Of a stretch of DNA of 64,000 bases, positions 56,162 through 64,000 are shown piece by piece; position 1 is the first letter of the stretch; each line of letters begins with the position of its first letter. Origin of the DNA: Legionella maioricensis. Lineage in GTDB: Bacteria; Pseudomonadota; Gammaproteobacteria; Legionellales; Legionellaceae. The notes beneath the pieces were generated by a model. That model worked only from the letters and a program-made list of their open reading frames with translations, was not told the origin of the DNA and did no database searches. The stretch covers positions 1-64,000 of the forward strand of contig NZ_JAJKBJ010000012.1 of assembly GCF_023618015.1 (NCBI RefSeq), in the 5' to 3' direction. The position numbers and the translations under genes are program-made.

Positions 56162-57547
56162 TCATGAGACACTAATGGCTCTGACGCAACGCACGCCAAT
56201 CTGAAAATTCTTACCCCCACTACCCTGATTGCCAGAAGTGAAGTCTTGGAAGAACGAGTTGGTCGGGATATTGAACACATCCTCAGTAGATCCCCAGTAA
56301 CTGCCAGCAAGACCGCCAATATTGCCATTATTAACCAAATTAGATTGCATGTTTTGTGATATAGGAACAGCTTGGGTACCACAGGTAGTTCCTATATTAA
56401 GGCTGTCATAACCCATTTCACAAATAGCCGGCAAATACCAATCTGTATAGCCGCTAATCGTCTCCTTACAAAAGCCTGCTGCATAAAAATTCAAATTGAC
56501 TGCCGGATAAAAATTAACAATCACTCGAGTATTACAGGCTCCATCCAAATTGCCATTACAGGCATCTAGAGGAGTTGATGAATTCTGATAGATTCCAGGT
56601 ATGGCATCAAAAGCAGCATCAGCACTAGTTCCACCATTTCCATTCGAGCTCCAAATAATGCCATTTGGTGCGGGAGCGACCTGATCTATGAGTGCAGCAA
56701 CTGTACCCCCAATGCTGCCACTATTTGGTGTGGTATCATCAATATTAAAAATAAACCCTGATTGATACACGCTACCATAAGTTAGTATATTTATCGTAGG
56801 TGTTAACGTATTGGTATTATCTCCTGATATAGTGAGGCTAATGGGGGTTGGATTAGTATCGCCCGGCATAGCACTGGGGGTTGCTCCTGGGGTAATCGTT
56901 AAGACACAAGTACCTGCTGGAGCAAGCGTTCCGCAACTGGCAGGCATTATGGTTGTGCCTGCTGGCAATGAGGGTGACAGACTATAAGTCACGTTAGTTG
57001 CGATGTCTGTGCCCGTGTTAGTGATAGTGATAATCCTTGCTACCCCACTGGTTTGCAATGCTAACGAAGGTATACTTGCTGCAAGGGTTGTTTCGCTGGG
57101 AACTGACGCGAACTTAATATTTAACCTTTTGGATGCGCTGGGTTGATAACATTGTAATAAATTTCCCTGCTGACAGACAACGGGACCACCAACTACATTC
57201 CCCTGAAGTGTACGGCCTGTAACCTGAAGCGTTAAAGTGCACGATTTCTGAGGGCCTAAAATAAACGGATTATCACAACTCCCACCAGTGATTTGACTGA
57301 TGCCTGTAATTGGAGCCATCACCAAAGTGTGCGACTTTCTTGATTGATTGGTAACAATATATTGGATAATGGCAGTCCCACTGACTGAAACCGATACCTT
57401 TGTTGCCGTCAGGGGAGTAAATGTCCATAAAGGGACTCCTGCTTGGGAGACAGATAACAGAAAAAATGAACCCATGCACATAAAAAATCGTATCATTAAA
57501 CATCGGATTATTGTGGTAGAGCCGTACTTTCCTTCTCCATAAATCAT
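56162..57547 (-). CDS. secreted protein with C-terminal DUF1566-type domain
   Basis: About 461 aa from ATG 57547, preceded by an AGGGAT-like site; ATG 57496 is an alternative nearer the signal peptide (MIRFFMCMGSFFLLSVSQA). The middle holds two Ig-like or CARDB-like repeats with the pattern Cys...'SCGTLAPAGTCVLTI', likely disulfide-bonded. The C-terminal ~170 aa contains GYTDWYLPAICEMGYD, SYWGSTE and IGVRCVRAI, the DUF1566/Lcl-like pattern seen in Legionella surface adhesins. Probably exported through Sec and then released or held at the surface (inference). It precedes the LpnE-like gene on the same strand, 118 bases away. Confidence 0.78.
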   Translation of the reverse strand: MIYGEGKYGSTTIIRCLMIRFFMCMGSFFLLSVSQAGVPLWTFTPLTATKVSVSVSGTAIIQYIVTNQSRKSHTLVMAPITGISQITGGSCDNPFILGPQKSCTLTLQVTGRTLQGNVVGGPVVCQQGNLLQCYQPSASKRLNIKFASVPSETTLAASIPSLALQTSGVARIITITNTGTDIATNVTYSLSPSLPAGTTIMPASCGTLAPAGTCVLTITPGATPSAMPGDTNPTPISLTISGDNTNTLTPTINILTYGSVYQSGFIFNIDDTTPNSGSIGGTVAALIDQVAPAPNGIIWSSNGNGGTSADAAFDAIPGIYQNSSTPLDACNGNLDGACNTRVIVNFYPAVNLNFYAAGFCKETISGYTDWYLPAICEMGYDSLNIGTTCGTQAVPISQNMQSNLVNNGNIGGLAGSYWGSTEDVFNIPTNSFFQDFTSGNQGSGGKNFQIGVRCVRAISVS

Positions 57548-57973
57548 TGAAGCATCCCTATTCTATTTTTCGTTAATAAAACAACTTTGTATATTCGAGT
57601 TTTCTCGATGTATCAGTCTAACTATCTATTATTCAAATTTTAATGACACCGAAACAGTGTTTATATAAAAGGGCTTGGCTTAAGGGGCTTCAAATTTTGA
57701 ATTAATAATCCAATTATAATGTCGAGAAAAAGAGTAAATCTAATTATAAATAAAGGCAAGACTAACAATACACTATATCTGATAAGATAGTTCTATATAT
57801 CTAAATCTGACATACTCTATTTACAGAGAAATTAAGAGAAAAATTTCTATTTTGATTATTAGTTAACATAAACAATCTCAAAGAAGATAGAATGCAGGTA
57901 TAACAAGTGGTAATAGTTGATGATAATTCAACTAAAATTACAAATCTCAACTATTTATGGTAAGGAGGTAACG
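57548..57973. other. AT-rich spacer, no gene seen
   Basis: A 426-base divergent spacer between the secreted-protein gene and the cation-efflux gene. It is strongly AT-rich with short direct and inverted AT stretches. Frames are short and lack ribosome sites except the cation-efflux start at its end. It probably contains the promoters of both flanking genes. Confidence 0.6.
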
Positions 57974-58888
57974 ATGACGAATATTACGGAGGGACTAAAT
58001 GAACAGCTTATTCTAAAAAGATCCATCGTAGTGACTTGTTTCTTATCAATAGTCGGTATCGTATTTGGCTTATTATCTGGCTCATTAGCCATCGTATTTG
58101 ATGGTATGTTTGATATGATTGATGCTGTCATGTCAATCCTCGCCTTTTTCGTCACCCGTCTGTTAACCAGTGAAGGTAACCGCCGATTTCAATATGGTTA
58201 TTGGCACGTTGAGCCCATGGTCCTTGTCTTCAACGGAAGCGTGCTCATTTTGCTCTCCGCCTATGCATTAATCAACGCCATCGGTAGCTTGTTGTCTGGT
58301 GGCCGAGAAATGAACTTTGACCTGGCATTAGTTATTGCCCTGTTGATGTCTGTTTTATCCATGAGTATGTATGGTTATATACGACATAAAAATCTCAAGG
58401 TGAATTCCGAGTTCTTGAGACTTGATGCACACAGTTGGCTAATGTCCGGATCCATTTCATTATCTCTCTTAGTGGCCTTTGCTATTGCCCAATTTATGGA
58501 AGGAAGTCGCTACCAATATCTTACTCCTTACGTTGATCCTCTTGTTTTAGCTATCCTTTCAATTTTTTTAATTTTTGTACCCATGCCGACCGTACGCAAT
58601 GCCATGCGTGATATTTTTCTTATTGCCCCATTTAGTCTTGATGAGAAAGTAAGGCAATTTTTAGATGCATTAATTGTACGACATGAATTTAAGACCTATT
58701 CAAGCTACGTTGCTAAAATTGGGCGTGCCCAATTTATTGAAATTCATATAGTAGTACCTCCTGGCTATTCAATTAACAGTGTGGAAACATTAGATGTAAT
58801 TCGTCACGAAATAGCAGACGCAATGGGGGGAGAAAGTCCCCAACGTTGGTTAACTGTCGTTTTTACTGCTAATGAAAGCTGGATTTAG
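57974..58888 (+). CDS. cation diffusion facilitator (CDF) transporter
   Basis: A 304-aa protein from ATG 57974, chosen for the perfect TAAGGAGGT just before it; the open frame runs from 57917. Six membrane helices fit: about 15-38, 46-65, 83-104, 116-135, 160-180, 190-208, then a cytosolic C-terminal domain. CDF proteins export Zn, Fe, Mn or Co. The typical metal site in helix 2 appears as SLAIVFDGMFDMIDA (two Asp, no His), and LRLDAHSW occurs before helix 5, suggesting a non-zinc CDF. Specificity cannot be decided. Confidence 0.85.
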   Translation: MTNITEGLNEQLILKRSIVVTCFLSIVGIVFGLLSGSLAIVFDGMFDMIDAVMSILAFFVTRLLTSEGNRRFQYGYWHVEPMVLVFNGSVLILLSAYALINAIGSLLSGGREMNFDLALVIALLMSVLSMSMYGYIRHKNLKVNSEFLRLDAHSWLMSGSISLSLLVAFAIAQFMEGSRYQYLTPYVDPLVLAILSIFLIFVPMPTVRNAMRDIFLIAPFSLDEKVRQFLDALIVRHEFKTYSSYVAKIGRAQFIEIHIVVPPGYSINSVETLDVIRHEIADAMGGESPQRWLTVVFTANESWI

Positions 58889-58995
58889 AAAAACAAGAGT
58901 ACGGAAAATGATTCATTCCTATGCATGTTCAATAAGCACATGCTTGCCGCATACGTCTATCACTAAAAGTTAGGTCTAAAAATGCGCCATCTTTT

Positions 58996-59319
58996 TTAGA
59001 AGCAATCAAAAGTCGTTTGTTCATTGGCAGTTAATTCAGTAATTTGGTCTTGGATAGATTGATACATTGGAAATAATTTTGGACTGTAATGGTAAAGTCT
59101 CCCAACAATTTTTTCATTAAGAGCCCCCAATAATAGGGCTTTTACATTATTGTTTCTTATGGAATTAATTTCTACATGTAAATCATGTAACTTAGCGTAA
59201 GGGAAACTAACACTCTTCGTTGATAAAGATTCCAAATAAGAAGACAACTCTGACTCTAATGCTTCTATTTTTTTCTGTAAATTTAAATATTGAGCTTTAT
59301 GGGGGCGAAATAAAAACAT
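58996..59319 (-). CDS. small hypothetical protein, coiled coil
   Basis: A 107-aa protein. The first ~35 residues form an amphipathic helix (LNLQKKIEALESELSSYLES) suited to a coiled coil; the rest is mixed. It has no signal peptide or membrane segment. No family is recognised. It sits between the CDF gene and the thiolase gene with no close partner. Confidence 0.55.
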   Translation of the reverse strand: MFLFRPHKAQYLNLQKKIEALESELSSYLESLSTKSVSFPYAKLHDLHVEINSIRNNNVKALLLGALNEKIVGRLYHYSPKLFPMYQSIQDQITELTANEQTTFDCF

Positions 59320-59462
59320 TCTATCACCTTAATTTTAATTCCATTTAATTTCAACGTGCATAGCTCACACTGACACACTGTAATATGAGATTATCTATTC
59401 TGCATCCTTAACAAAAAGTCAGAGAAATCCCATACTACACCGCGCCACGGATTACCTTCTTA

Positions 59463-60647
59463 TTACAATGCTTCAAATACAGCAGCAGCTCCCATGCCTG
59501 TACCGATACACATTGTTACCATTCCATATCGACCCTTAGTTCTTTTCAAGCCATGTAATAGAGTTGCGGTTCTTATCGTCCCTGTAGCACCTAATGGGTG
59601 GCCTAAAGCAATAGCGCCACCTAAAGGATTTACTTTGTCTCTGGGCAGATTAAGCTCTTTAATTACTGCTAATGCCTGAGCTGCAAATGCTTCATTAAGT
59701 TCTATCCAATCTAATTGATCTAAACGAATGCCAGCACGTTTTAAAGCAAGCGGAATTGCTTGAATCGGACCTATCCCCATAATCTCTGGTGGAACCCCGG
59801 CAACAGCAAAACTCAGTAATCGCCCCATTGGCTTCAAATTATATTGCTTTAAAGCCTGCTCACTTGCCAGCAAGGCAATACCTGCCCCATCACTGGTTTG
59901 TGAACTATTTCCTGCTGTAACTGAACCTCGGGCAGCAAAAACAGGTTTTAATCGAGCAATCGCCTCATAAGAAGTATCAGCTCTAGGTCCCTCATCTTCA
60001 CTAATCAATTTTTTCTTTACAACTACGGAGGAAGTTTCCAGGTCTGCTTGTCTGATAGTAATTTCTATAGGGCTGATTTCCTCTTTAAAATACCCACTCT
60101 TTTGCGCCGCTATAGCTTTCTTATGACTTTCGGCAGCAAACTCATCTTGTTGTTCACGAGTGATATCCCAGCGTTTGGCAACATTTTCAGCAGTGATTCC
60201 CATTCCATAGGCAATAGCAACATCTTCCTTATTAAATATCGAAGGATTAGCCGTATATTTATTACCCCCCAAAGGCACCATAGACATACTTTCAACGCCA
60301 CCACCAAGGGCCAGGTGAATATCACCGTTAAGGATGGACCCTGCGGCAGTAGCAATACTTTGTACTCCAGAAGAGCAAAATCGGTTAATGGTCATTGCGG
60401 GAACAGACTCGGGCAAATCAGCTAATAAAGAAGCGATACGCGCTACGTTCATCCCCTGCTCTGCTTCAGGCATAGCACAACCAATCACTACATCTCCGAT
60501 TTCGTGCCAATCTATTGATTGATGTCTATGGGTTAAACTTTTTATAGTATGTGCCAATAAATCGTCTGGTAATGTATGCTTAAAAACGCCTCTCGGTGCT
60601 TTACCAACCGGAGTGCGCAATACATCAACTATATATACATTAGTCAT
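59463..60647 (-). CDS. fadA: acetyl-CoA C-acyltransferase (thiolase)
   Basis: A 394-aa thiolase of beta-oxidation. The nucleophile Cys is in NRFCSSGVQSIA (near 88), the His in GGAIALGHPLGATG, and the second Cys in CIGTGMGAAAVF. It cleaves 3-ketoacyl-CoA to acetyl-CoA and a shortened acyl-CoA. It is 16 bases from the multifunctional gene on the same strand, giving a two-gene degradation operon. FadA, FadI and acetyl-CoA acetyltransferase are close; the pairing with a HAD/hydratase protein supports a fad role. Confidence 0.9.
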   Translation of the reverse strand: MTNVYIVDVLRTPVGKAPRGVFKHTLPDDLLAHTIKSLTHRHQSIDWHEIGDVVIGCAMPEAEQGMNVARIASLLADLPESVPAMTINRFCSSGVQSIATAAGSILNGDIHLALGGGVESMSMVPLGGNKYTANPSIFNKEDVAIAYGMGITAENVAKRWDITREQQDEFAAESHKKAIAAQKSGYFKEEISPIEITIRQADLETSSVVVKKKLISEDEGPRADTSYEAIARLKPVFAARGSVTAGNSSQTSDGAGIALLASEQALKQYNLKPMGRLLSFAVAGVPPEIMGIGPIQAIPLALKRAGIRLDQLDWIELNEAFAAQALAVIKELNLPRDKVNPLGGAIALGHPLGATGTIRTATLLHGLKRTKGRYGMVTMCIGTGMGAAAVFEAL

Positions 60648-60663
60648 AACTCAATCTCCTTGC

Positions 60664-63030
60664 TTAATTGCGCAGTGGTTTACCAGTTTCTAATAAGTGA
60701 CTGATTCGTGCCTGGGTTAATGGCATTGCCGCAAGTTTAATAAATGCTTCTCTTTCCAACTTCAATACCCAATTCTCATCGACCAAAGTGCCTTGATTGA
60801 GATTTCCACCACAAAGAACTGCTGCCAATTCATTAGCCAGGAAATAATCATGTTGGGAAATAAAGCCTCCTTCTAACCAATTTACCAAGCCTGCTTGCAG
60901 CCGTGCGTGTCCTTCAATCCCTGCAACTTTAAATTTCTTTTGTAACGGGGGAAGATAATTCGCTGCTTGCATGGCATTAATTTTTGCTAATGCCGCATAT
61001 AAAACTTCATCGGCATGCATTACAACAGTGTCGGTACTGCGCAAATAGCCCATTTGCAGTGCATCAGGGGCGCTTCCCGCAACTTGAGCCGTAGCAATTT
61101 GTTGGAAGAATACTTGAAGAAAAGTCATTAAATCAGCCTGCTGTGCCTGATGAGCAGCGCGCATTGCCATTTCCTTACAACCACCTCCTGCAGGAATGAC
61201 ACCAACCCCCACCTCGACCAAACCAGGATAGGATTCAAAAGCTGAAACTACCGTGTCACAATGCATCATTAACTCACAACCCCCACCTAAAGCACGACCT
61301 CGTAAAGCCGCAACAGTGGGAATGGCACTGTATTTTAAACGCATGGCCACCTGTTGGAATTGAACAATCATTGCTTCCAGCTCCTGCATTTTCTTTTCCT
61401 GAATGAGCATAGAAACACCACGCAAATCCGCACCGGAACTAAAATTAGAAGCATCATGCTGATAGATGATTAACCCTTTGCACTGTTTTTCTGCCAACTC
61501 TAAAGCTTCATACAAGCCATCAAGAACTGCCTGTCCAACGGTATTCGCCTTGCTGTTAAAGTTAACCACAGCAACATCATCTTTTAGATGCCACAAACAA
61601 ACACCTTCGTTTTCGTAAATATAAGGGGTGGAGTAAACAGATTCCTTCAAAACTCTATCAGGGAAAAATTGATGTTGATAAACAGGCAATTTACTTCTGG
61701 ACTGATATTCGTTTTGTTGAGGAGAATAAGCACCATCCCGAGTATAAAAGGCTTGGATTTCTGCTAACCAGCCTGGTAATTTAGCAGTACTTAAAGTGGT
61801 TTTTGCTTCAATGGACTGACTAATAAATTGAGTCATCTGCTGCAAATCAGCTAATTGCCAGGTTTCAAAAGGCCCTTGCATCCAACCAAAACCCCATCGA
61901 ATAGCTAAATCTACATCTCTGACATTATCAGCAATGTCCTCTAAATGAAACGCGCAATAATGAAATAAGTCTTTAAAGCAGGCTGCCAGAAATTGCGCTT
62001 GCTTATTACTCGAATTGATTAGACCTTTCATGCGAGCGACAGGATCCGTATTTTTCATGATCGCGTTCAACTCATCACTTATTTCTGATTTTGACGGTCG
62101 ATAATTACCTGATTTAATATCATAAACCTCAATGACCTTACCATTTTTTCTGTAAATTCCCTGACCGGATTTTTGTCCTAAATGTCCTTCTTTAATTAAT
62201 CCACTTAACCACTCAGGCAATTTAAAATGAGGATGCCAGGGATCATCTTTTAATTGCTGTTGCATGGTATGAACCACGTGTTGCATTGTATCAAGACCTA
62301 CAACATCCATGGTACGAAACGTTGCAGATTTCGGTCTGCCCAGCAAAGGTCCTGTTAAGGCATCCACTTCATCCAGCCCCATATCCATGGCAAGGGTATG
62401 ATGTAAGGTAGTTAATAATGAAAAAACACCAATACGATTGGCAATAAAATTAGGCGTATCTTTAGCTCTAACCACTCCTTTACCTAAATGACTGGTTAAC
62501 CAGGTTTCCAGGTTATCCATCATTTTTTTAGAGGTAGTTTGAGCTGGAATTAATTCAGCAAGATGCATATAACGAGGAGGATTAAAAAAATGAACCCCAC
62601 AAAAATGTTCACGGTGCTGTTTTGGCAAAACATCACATAAAGAATTAATACTAAGGCCGGAAGTATTACTCACCAAAATTGATTTTTCAGTTAAATAAGG
62701 TGAAATACGTTTATATAAATCTTCTTTCCAATCAATACGCTCAGCTATGGCTTCGATGATTAAGTCACATGAGGATAAATCTGCAAGATTCTGTTCGTAG
62801 TTTCGAGCTTTGAGCAAAGCAGCAGTTTGAGCAGTGGCTAAAGGTGCTGGCTTTAGTTTTCCCAAATTAACGATTGCTTTGTCAATTAAGCCATTAGCAG
62901 GTCCTTCTTTGGCTGCTAAATCGAATAATAAAGTCTCTATGCCTGCATTAACGCAGTGCGCAGCTATTTGTGCCCCCATAACCCCTGCACCTAAAACCGC
63001 GACTTTCTTTATAAAAAAAGGTTCCTGCAT
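60664..63030 (-). CDS. 3-hydroxyacyl-CoA dehydrogenase / enoyl-CoA hydratase
   Basis: A 788-aa bifunctional protein. The NAD domain comes first (VAVLGAGVMGAQIAAHCV at residues 9-26, then SNTSGLSI, HFFNPPRYM). The C-terminal third is an enoyl-CoA hydratase fold (AVVNFNSKANTVG, SSGADLRGV, ALGGGCELMM, GVGVIPAGGG). This dehydrogenase-first order is that of FadN-type proteins, the reverse of E. coli FadB. It carries the middle two steps of beta-oxidation; the thiolase is the next gene. Legionella oxidises fatty acids and polyhydroxybutyrate, so the role is plausible. Confidence 0.9.
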   Translation of the reverse strand: MQEPFFIKKVAVLGAGVMGAQIAAHCVNAGIETLLFDLAAKEGPANGLIDKAIVNLGKLKPAPLATAQTAALLKARNYEQNLADLSSCDLIIEAIAERIDWKEDLYKRISPYLTEKSILVSNTSGLSINSLCDVLPKQHREHFCGVHFFNPPRYMHLAELIPAQTTSKKMMDNLETWLTSHLGKGVVRAKDTPNFIANRIGVFSLLTTLHHTLAMDMGLDEVDALTGPLLGRPKSATFRTMDVVGLDTMQHVVHTMQQQLKDDPWHPHFKLPEWLSGLIKEGHLGQKSGQGIYRKNGKVIEVYDIKSGNYRPSKSEISDELNAIMKNTDPVARMKGLINSSNKQAQFLAACFKDLFHYCAFHLEDIADNVRDVDLAIRWGFGWMQGPFETWQLADLQQMTQFISQSIEAKTTLSTAKLPGWLAEIQAFYTRDGAYSPQQNEYQSRSKLPVYQHQFFPDRVLKESVYSTPYIYENEGVCLWHLKDDVAVVNFNSKANTVGQAVLDGLYEALELAEKQCKGLIIYQHDASNFSSGADLRGVSMLIQEKKMQELEAMIVQFQQVAMRLKYSAIPTVAALRGRALGGGCELMMHCDTVVSAFESYPGLVEVGVGVIPAGGGCKEMAMRAAHQAQQADLMTFLQVFFQQIATAQVAGSAPDALQMGYLRSTDTVVMHADEVLYAALAKINAMQAANYLPPLQKKFKVAGIEGHARLQAGLVNWLEGGFISQHDYFLANELAAVLCGGNLNQGTLVDENWVLKLEREAFIKLAAMPLTQARISHLLETGKPLRN

Positions 63031-63125
63031 TATTGTATCCTCTTTTTTGTCGTGAAAAAATAATTAATCCTGATGTAGAACATAGGCCCATGTAAACGAT
63101 CATTAAGTTAAGGACTACCGTGATC

Positions 63126-63215
63126 CCGTTCGACCTGAGGAGGTGCGATAGCACCGTCTCGAAGCCTTGGTGCATAAGCTTCGAGACGACGTAAACGTCT
63201 CCTCAGCTCGAACGG
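63126..63215. repeat. nested palindromic element
   Basis: Outer arms CCGTTCGACCTGAGGAG and CTCCTCAGCTCGAACGG (one mismatch) flank an inner perfect stem CGTCTCGAAGC (63155-63165) / GCTTCGAGACG (63178-63188). This is a ~90-bp GC-rich palindrome in an otherwise AT-rich spacer, of the dispersed-repeat type seen elsewhere in this window. Such elements often mark transcript ends. Confidence 0.85.
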
Positions 63216-63257
63216 ATTGAGGTACAAAATCCTTAGCCTATAAATTATTTAACCTTT

Positions 63258-64000
63258 TTAAGACAGAGTAAATCGAATACCTTGAGCCAGGGGCAGTTCA
63301 TCCCCCCAATTTATTGTATTCGTTTGACGTCGCATATAGGCTTTCCATGAATCAGACCCCGATTCACGACCACCTCCAGTTTCTTTTTCACCACCGAATG
63401 CGCCGCCTATTTCTGCACCTGAAGTACCAATATTAATATTCGCGATACCACAATCGCTTCCCCAGGCACTTAAAAAACGTTCTGCATTTTTTAAATCTTG
63501 TGTAAACAAAGCCGAAGATAGTCCTTGGGGAACACCATTTTGCAACTCAATCGCTTCATCTAGAGAACTATAAGACATAACATATAAAATAGGCGCAAAA
63601 GTTTCTTCTTGAACAATGTCCCAATGGTTTTTCACATCGACAACCAAAGTAGGTTGGACAAAAGAGCCTGATTGTTTTAATACTTCACCACCAAACACTA
63701 TTTGACCGCCTGCTTCTTTTATTCTGACAACGGCTTTTTTAAATTGTTCAACCGCTTCCTGATCAATGAGAGGCCCCATTAAATTACGTTCATCAAGAGG
63801 ATCGCCAATGGTTATTTGTTCATAAGCATGCTGTAATCTTTTTATTACATCGTGGTACTTGGATTCATGAACAAATAATCGGCGTGTTGTAGTACAGCGC
63901 TGTCCTGCAGTTCCTACTGCGCCAAAAACCACACCAGGGATCGCCAAGTGCAGGTCGGCTGACTCATCGAGAATAATTGCATTATTTCCACCCAACTCCA
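63258..64000 (-). CDS. aldehyde dehydrogenase, ALDH7-like, cut by right edge
   Basis: The last ~247 aa of an NAD-dependent aldehyde dehydrogenase; the start is beyond the window. The glutamate motif [10 protein letters not shown] opens the visible part, and the catalytic Cys lies in [18 protein letters not shown], whose 'GQRCTTTRR' is typical of the ALDH7 (L-aminoadipate-semialdehyde dehydrogenase, AmaB) group. The C-terminal [17 protein letters not shown] agrees. It would oxidise a lysine-derived semialdehyde to the acid. It lies after a palindromic spacer from the beta-oxidation pair. Confidence 0.85.
   Translation of the reverse strand, partial: ELGGNNAIILDESADLHLAIPGVVFGAVGTAGQRCTTTRRLFVHESKYHDVIKRLQHAYEQITIGDPLDERNLMGPLIDQEAVEQFKKAVVRIKEAGGQIVFGGEVLKQSGSFVQPTLVVDVKNHWDIVQEETFAPILYVMSYSSLDEAIELQNGVPQGLSSALFTQDLKNAERFLSAWGSDCGIANINIGTSGAEIGGAFGGEKETGGGRESGSDSWKAYMRRQTNTINWGDELPLAQGIRFTLS

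Overview
The window looks like a chromosomal segment of a Legionella species (Gammaproteobacteria), probably not a close L. pneumophila strain. The DNA is AT-rich. It carries the Legionella-style type II secretion block lspFGHIJK, an LpnE-like Sel1-repeat protein, a GnnA-type dehydrogenase overlapping lpxB (Legionella lipid A is built on diamino-glucose), a small Fis protein, and several large unrecognised proteins of the kind that are often Dot/Icm effectors. This assignment is inferred from gene content; no 16S or other marker is present.

Layout. (1) About 1-9500 is an accessory region: hypothetical proteins (one with a HEPN-like R-x5-H motif), a tyrosine recombinase, two effector-like genes, decayed genes, two copies of a ~150-bp MITE-like repeat, and three tiny genes that I consider the most interesting content. 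These three encode 50-58 aa peptides with a Lys-rich N-terminus and the shared motif E-E-L-N/K-x-V/I-S-G-G-S, which looks like a double-glycine leader. No processing peptidase, exporter or modifying enzyme is visible nearby. (2) 9690-20173 is core: a TrmN6-like methyltransferase, then a long leftward cluster yceD-rpmF-plsX-fabH-fabD-fabG-acpP-fabF-mltG-tmk-holB-pilZ-tatD (fatty acid synthesis, septal glycan processing, replication). (3) 20356-30378: a secreted protein, mnmA, erpA, an L,D-transpeptidase, dnaQ/rnhA, and a hutU-hutH-aldehyde dehydrogenase operon. (4) 30379-39029: a peptide transporter, rsfS-rlmH-mrdA-mrdB (ribosome and cell-shape genes), rnhB, gnnA-like/lpxB and fis. (5) 39255-43091 is a 1278-aa effector-like protein, followed by a hairpin-rich spacer. 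(6) 43368-50480 runs leftward: htpG with a heat-shock-type promoter, a PLP enzyme, yaaA, a membrane protein, a DUF4124 protein and glnA. (7) 50576-54695 is the lsp operon. (8) 54913-64000: the LpnE-like protein, a large secreted protein, a cation efflux transporter, a thiolase plus HAD/enoyl-hydratase beta-oxidation pair, and an ALDH7-type dehydrogenase cut by the right edge.

Intergenic spaces hold many palindromic elements: the MITE pair, a 33-bp-arm inverted repeat, a ~220-bp inverted-repeat element, 'TCATCCCGAGC'-type repeats and short perfect palindromes. No rRNA, tRNA or CRISPR array was seen. All calls come from reading the sequence; no database search was run.
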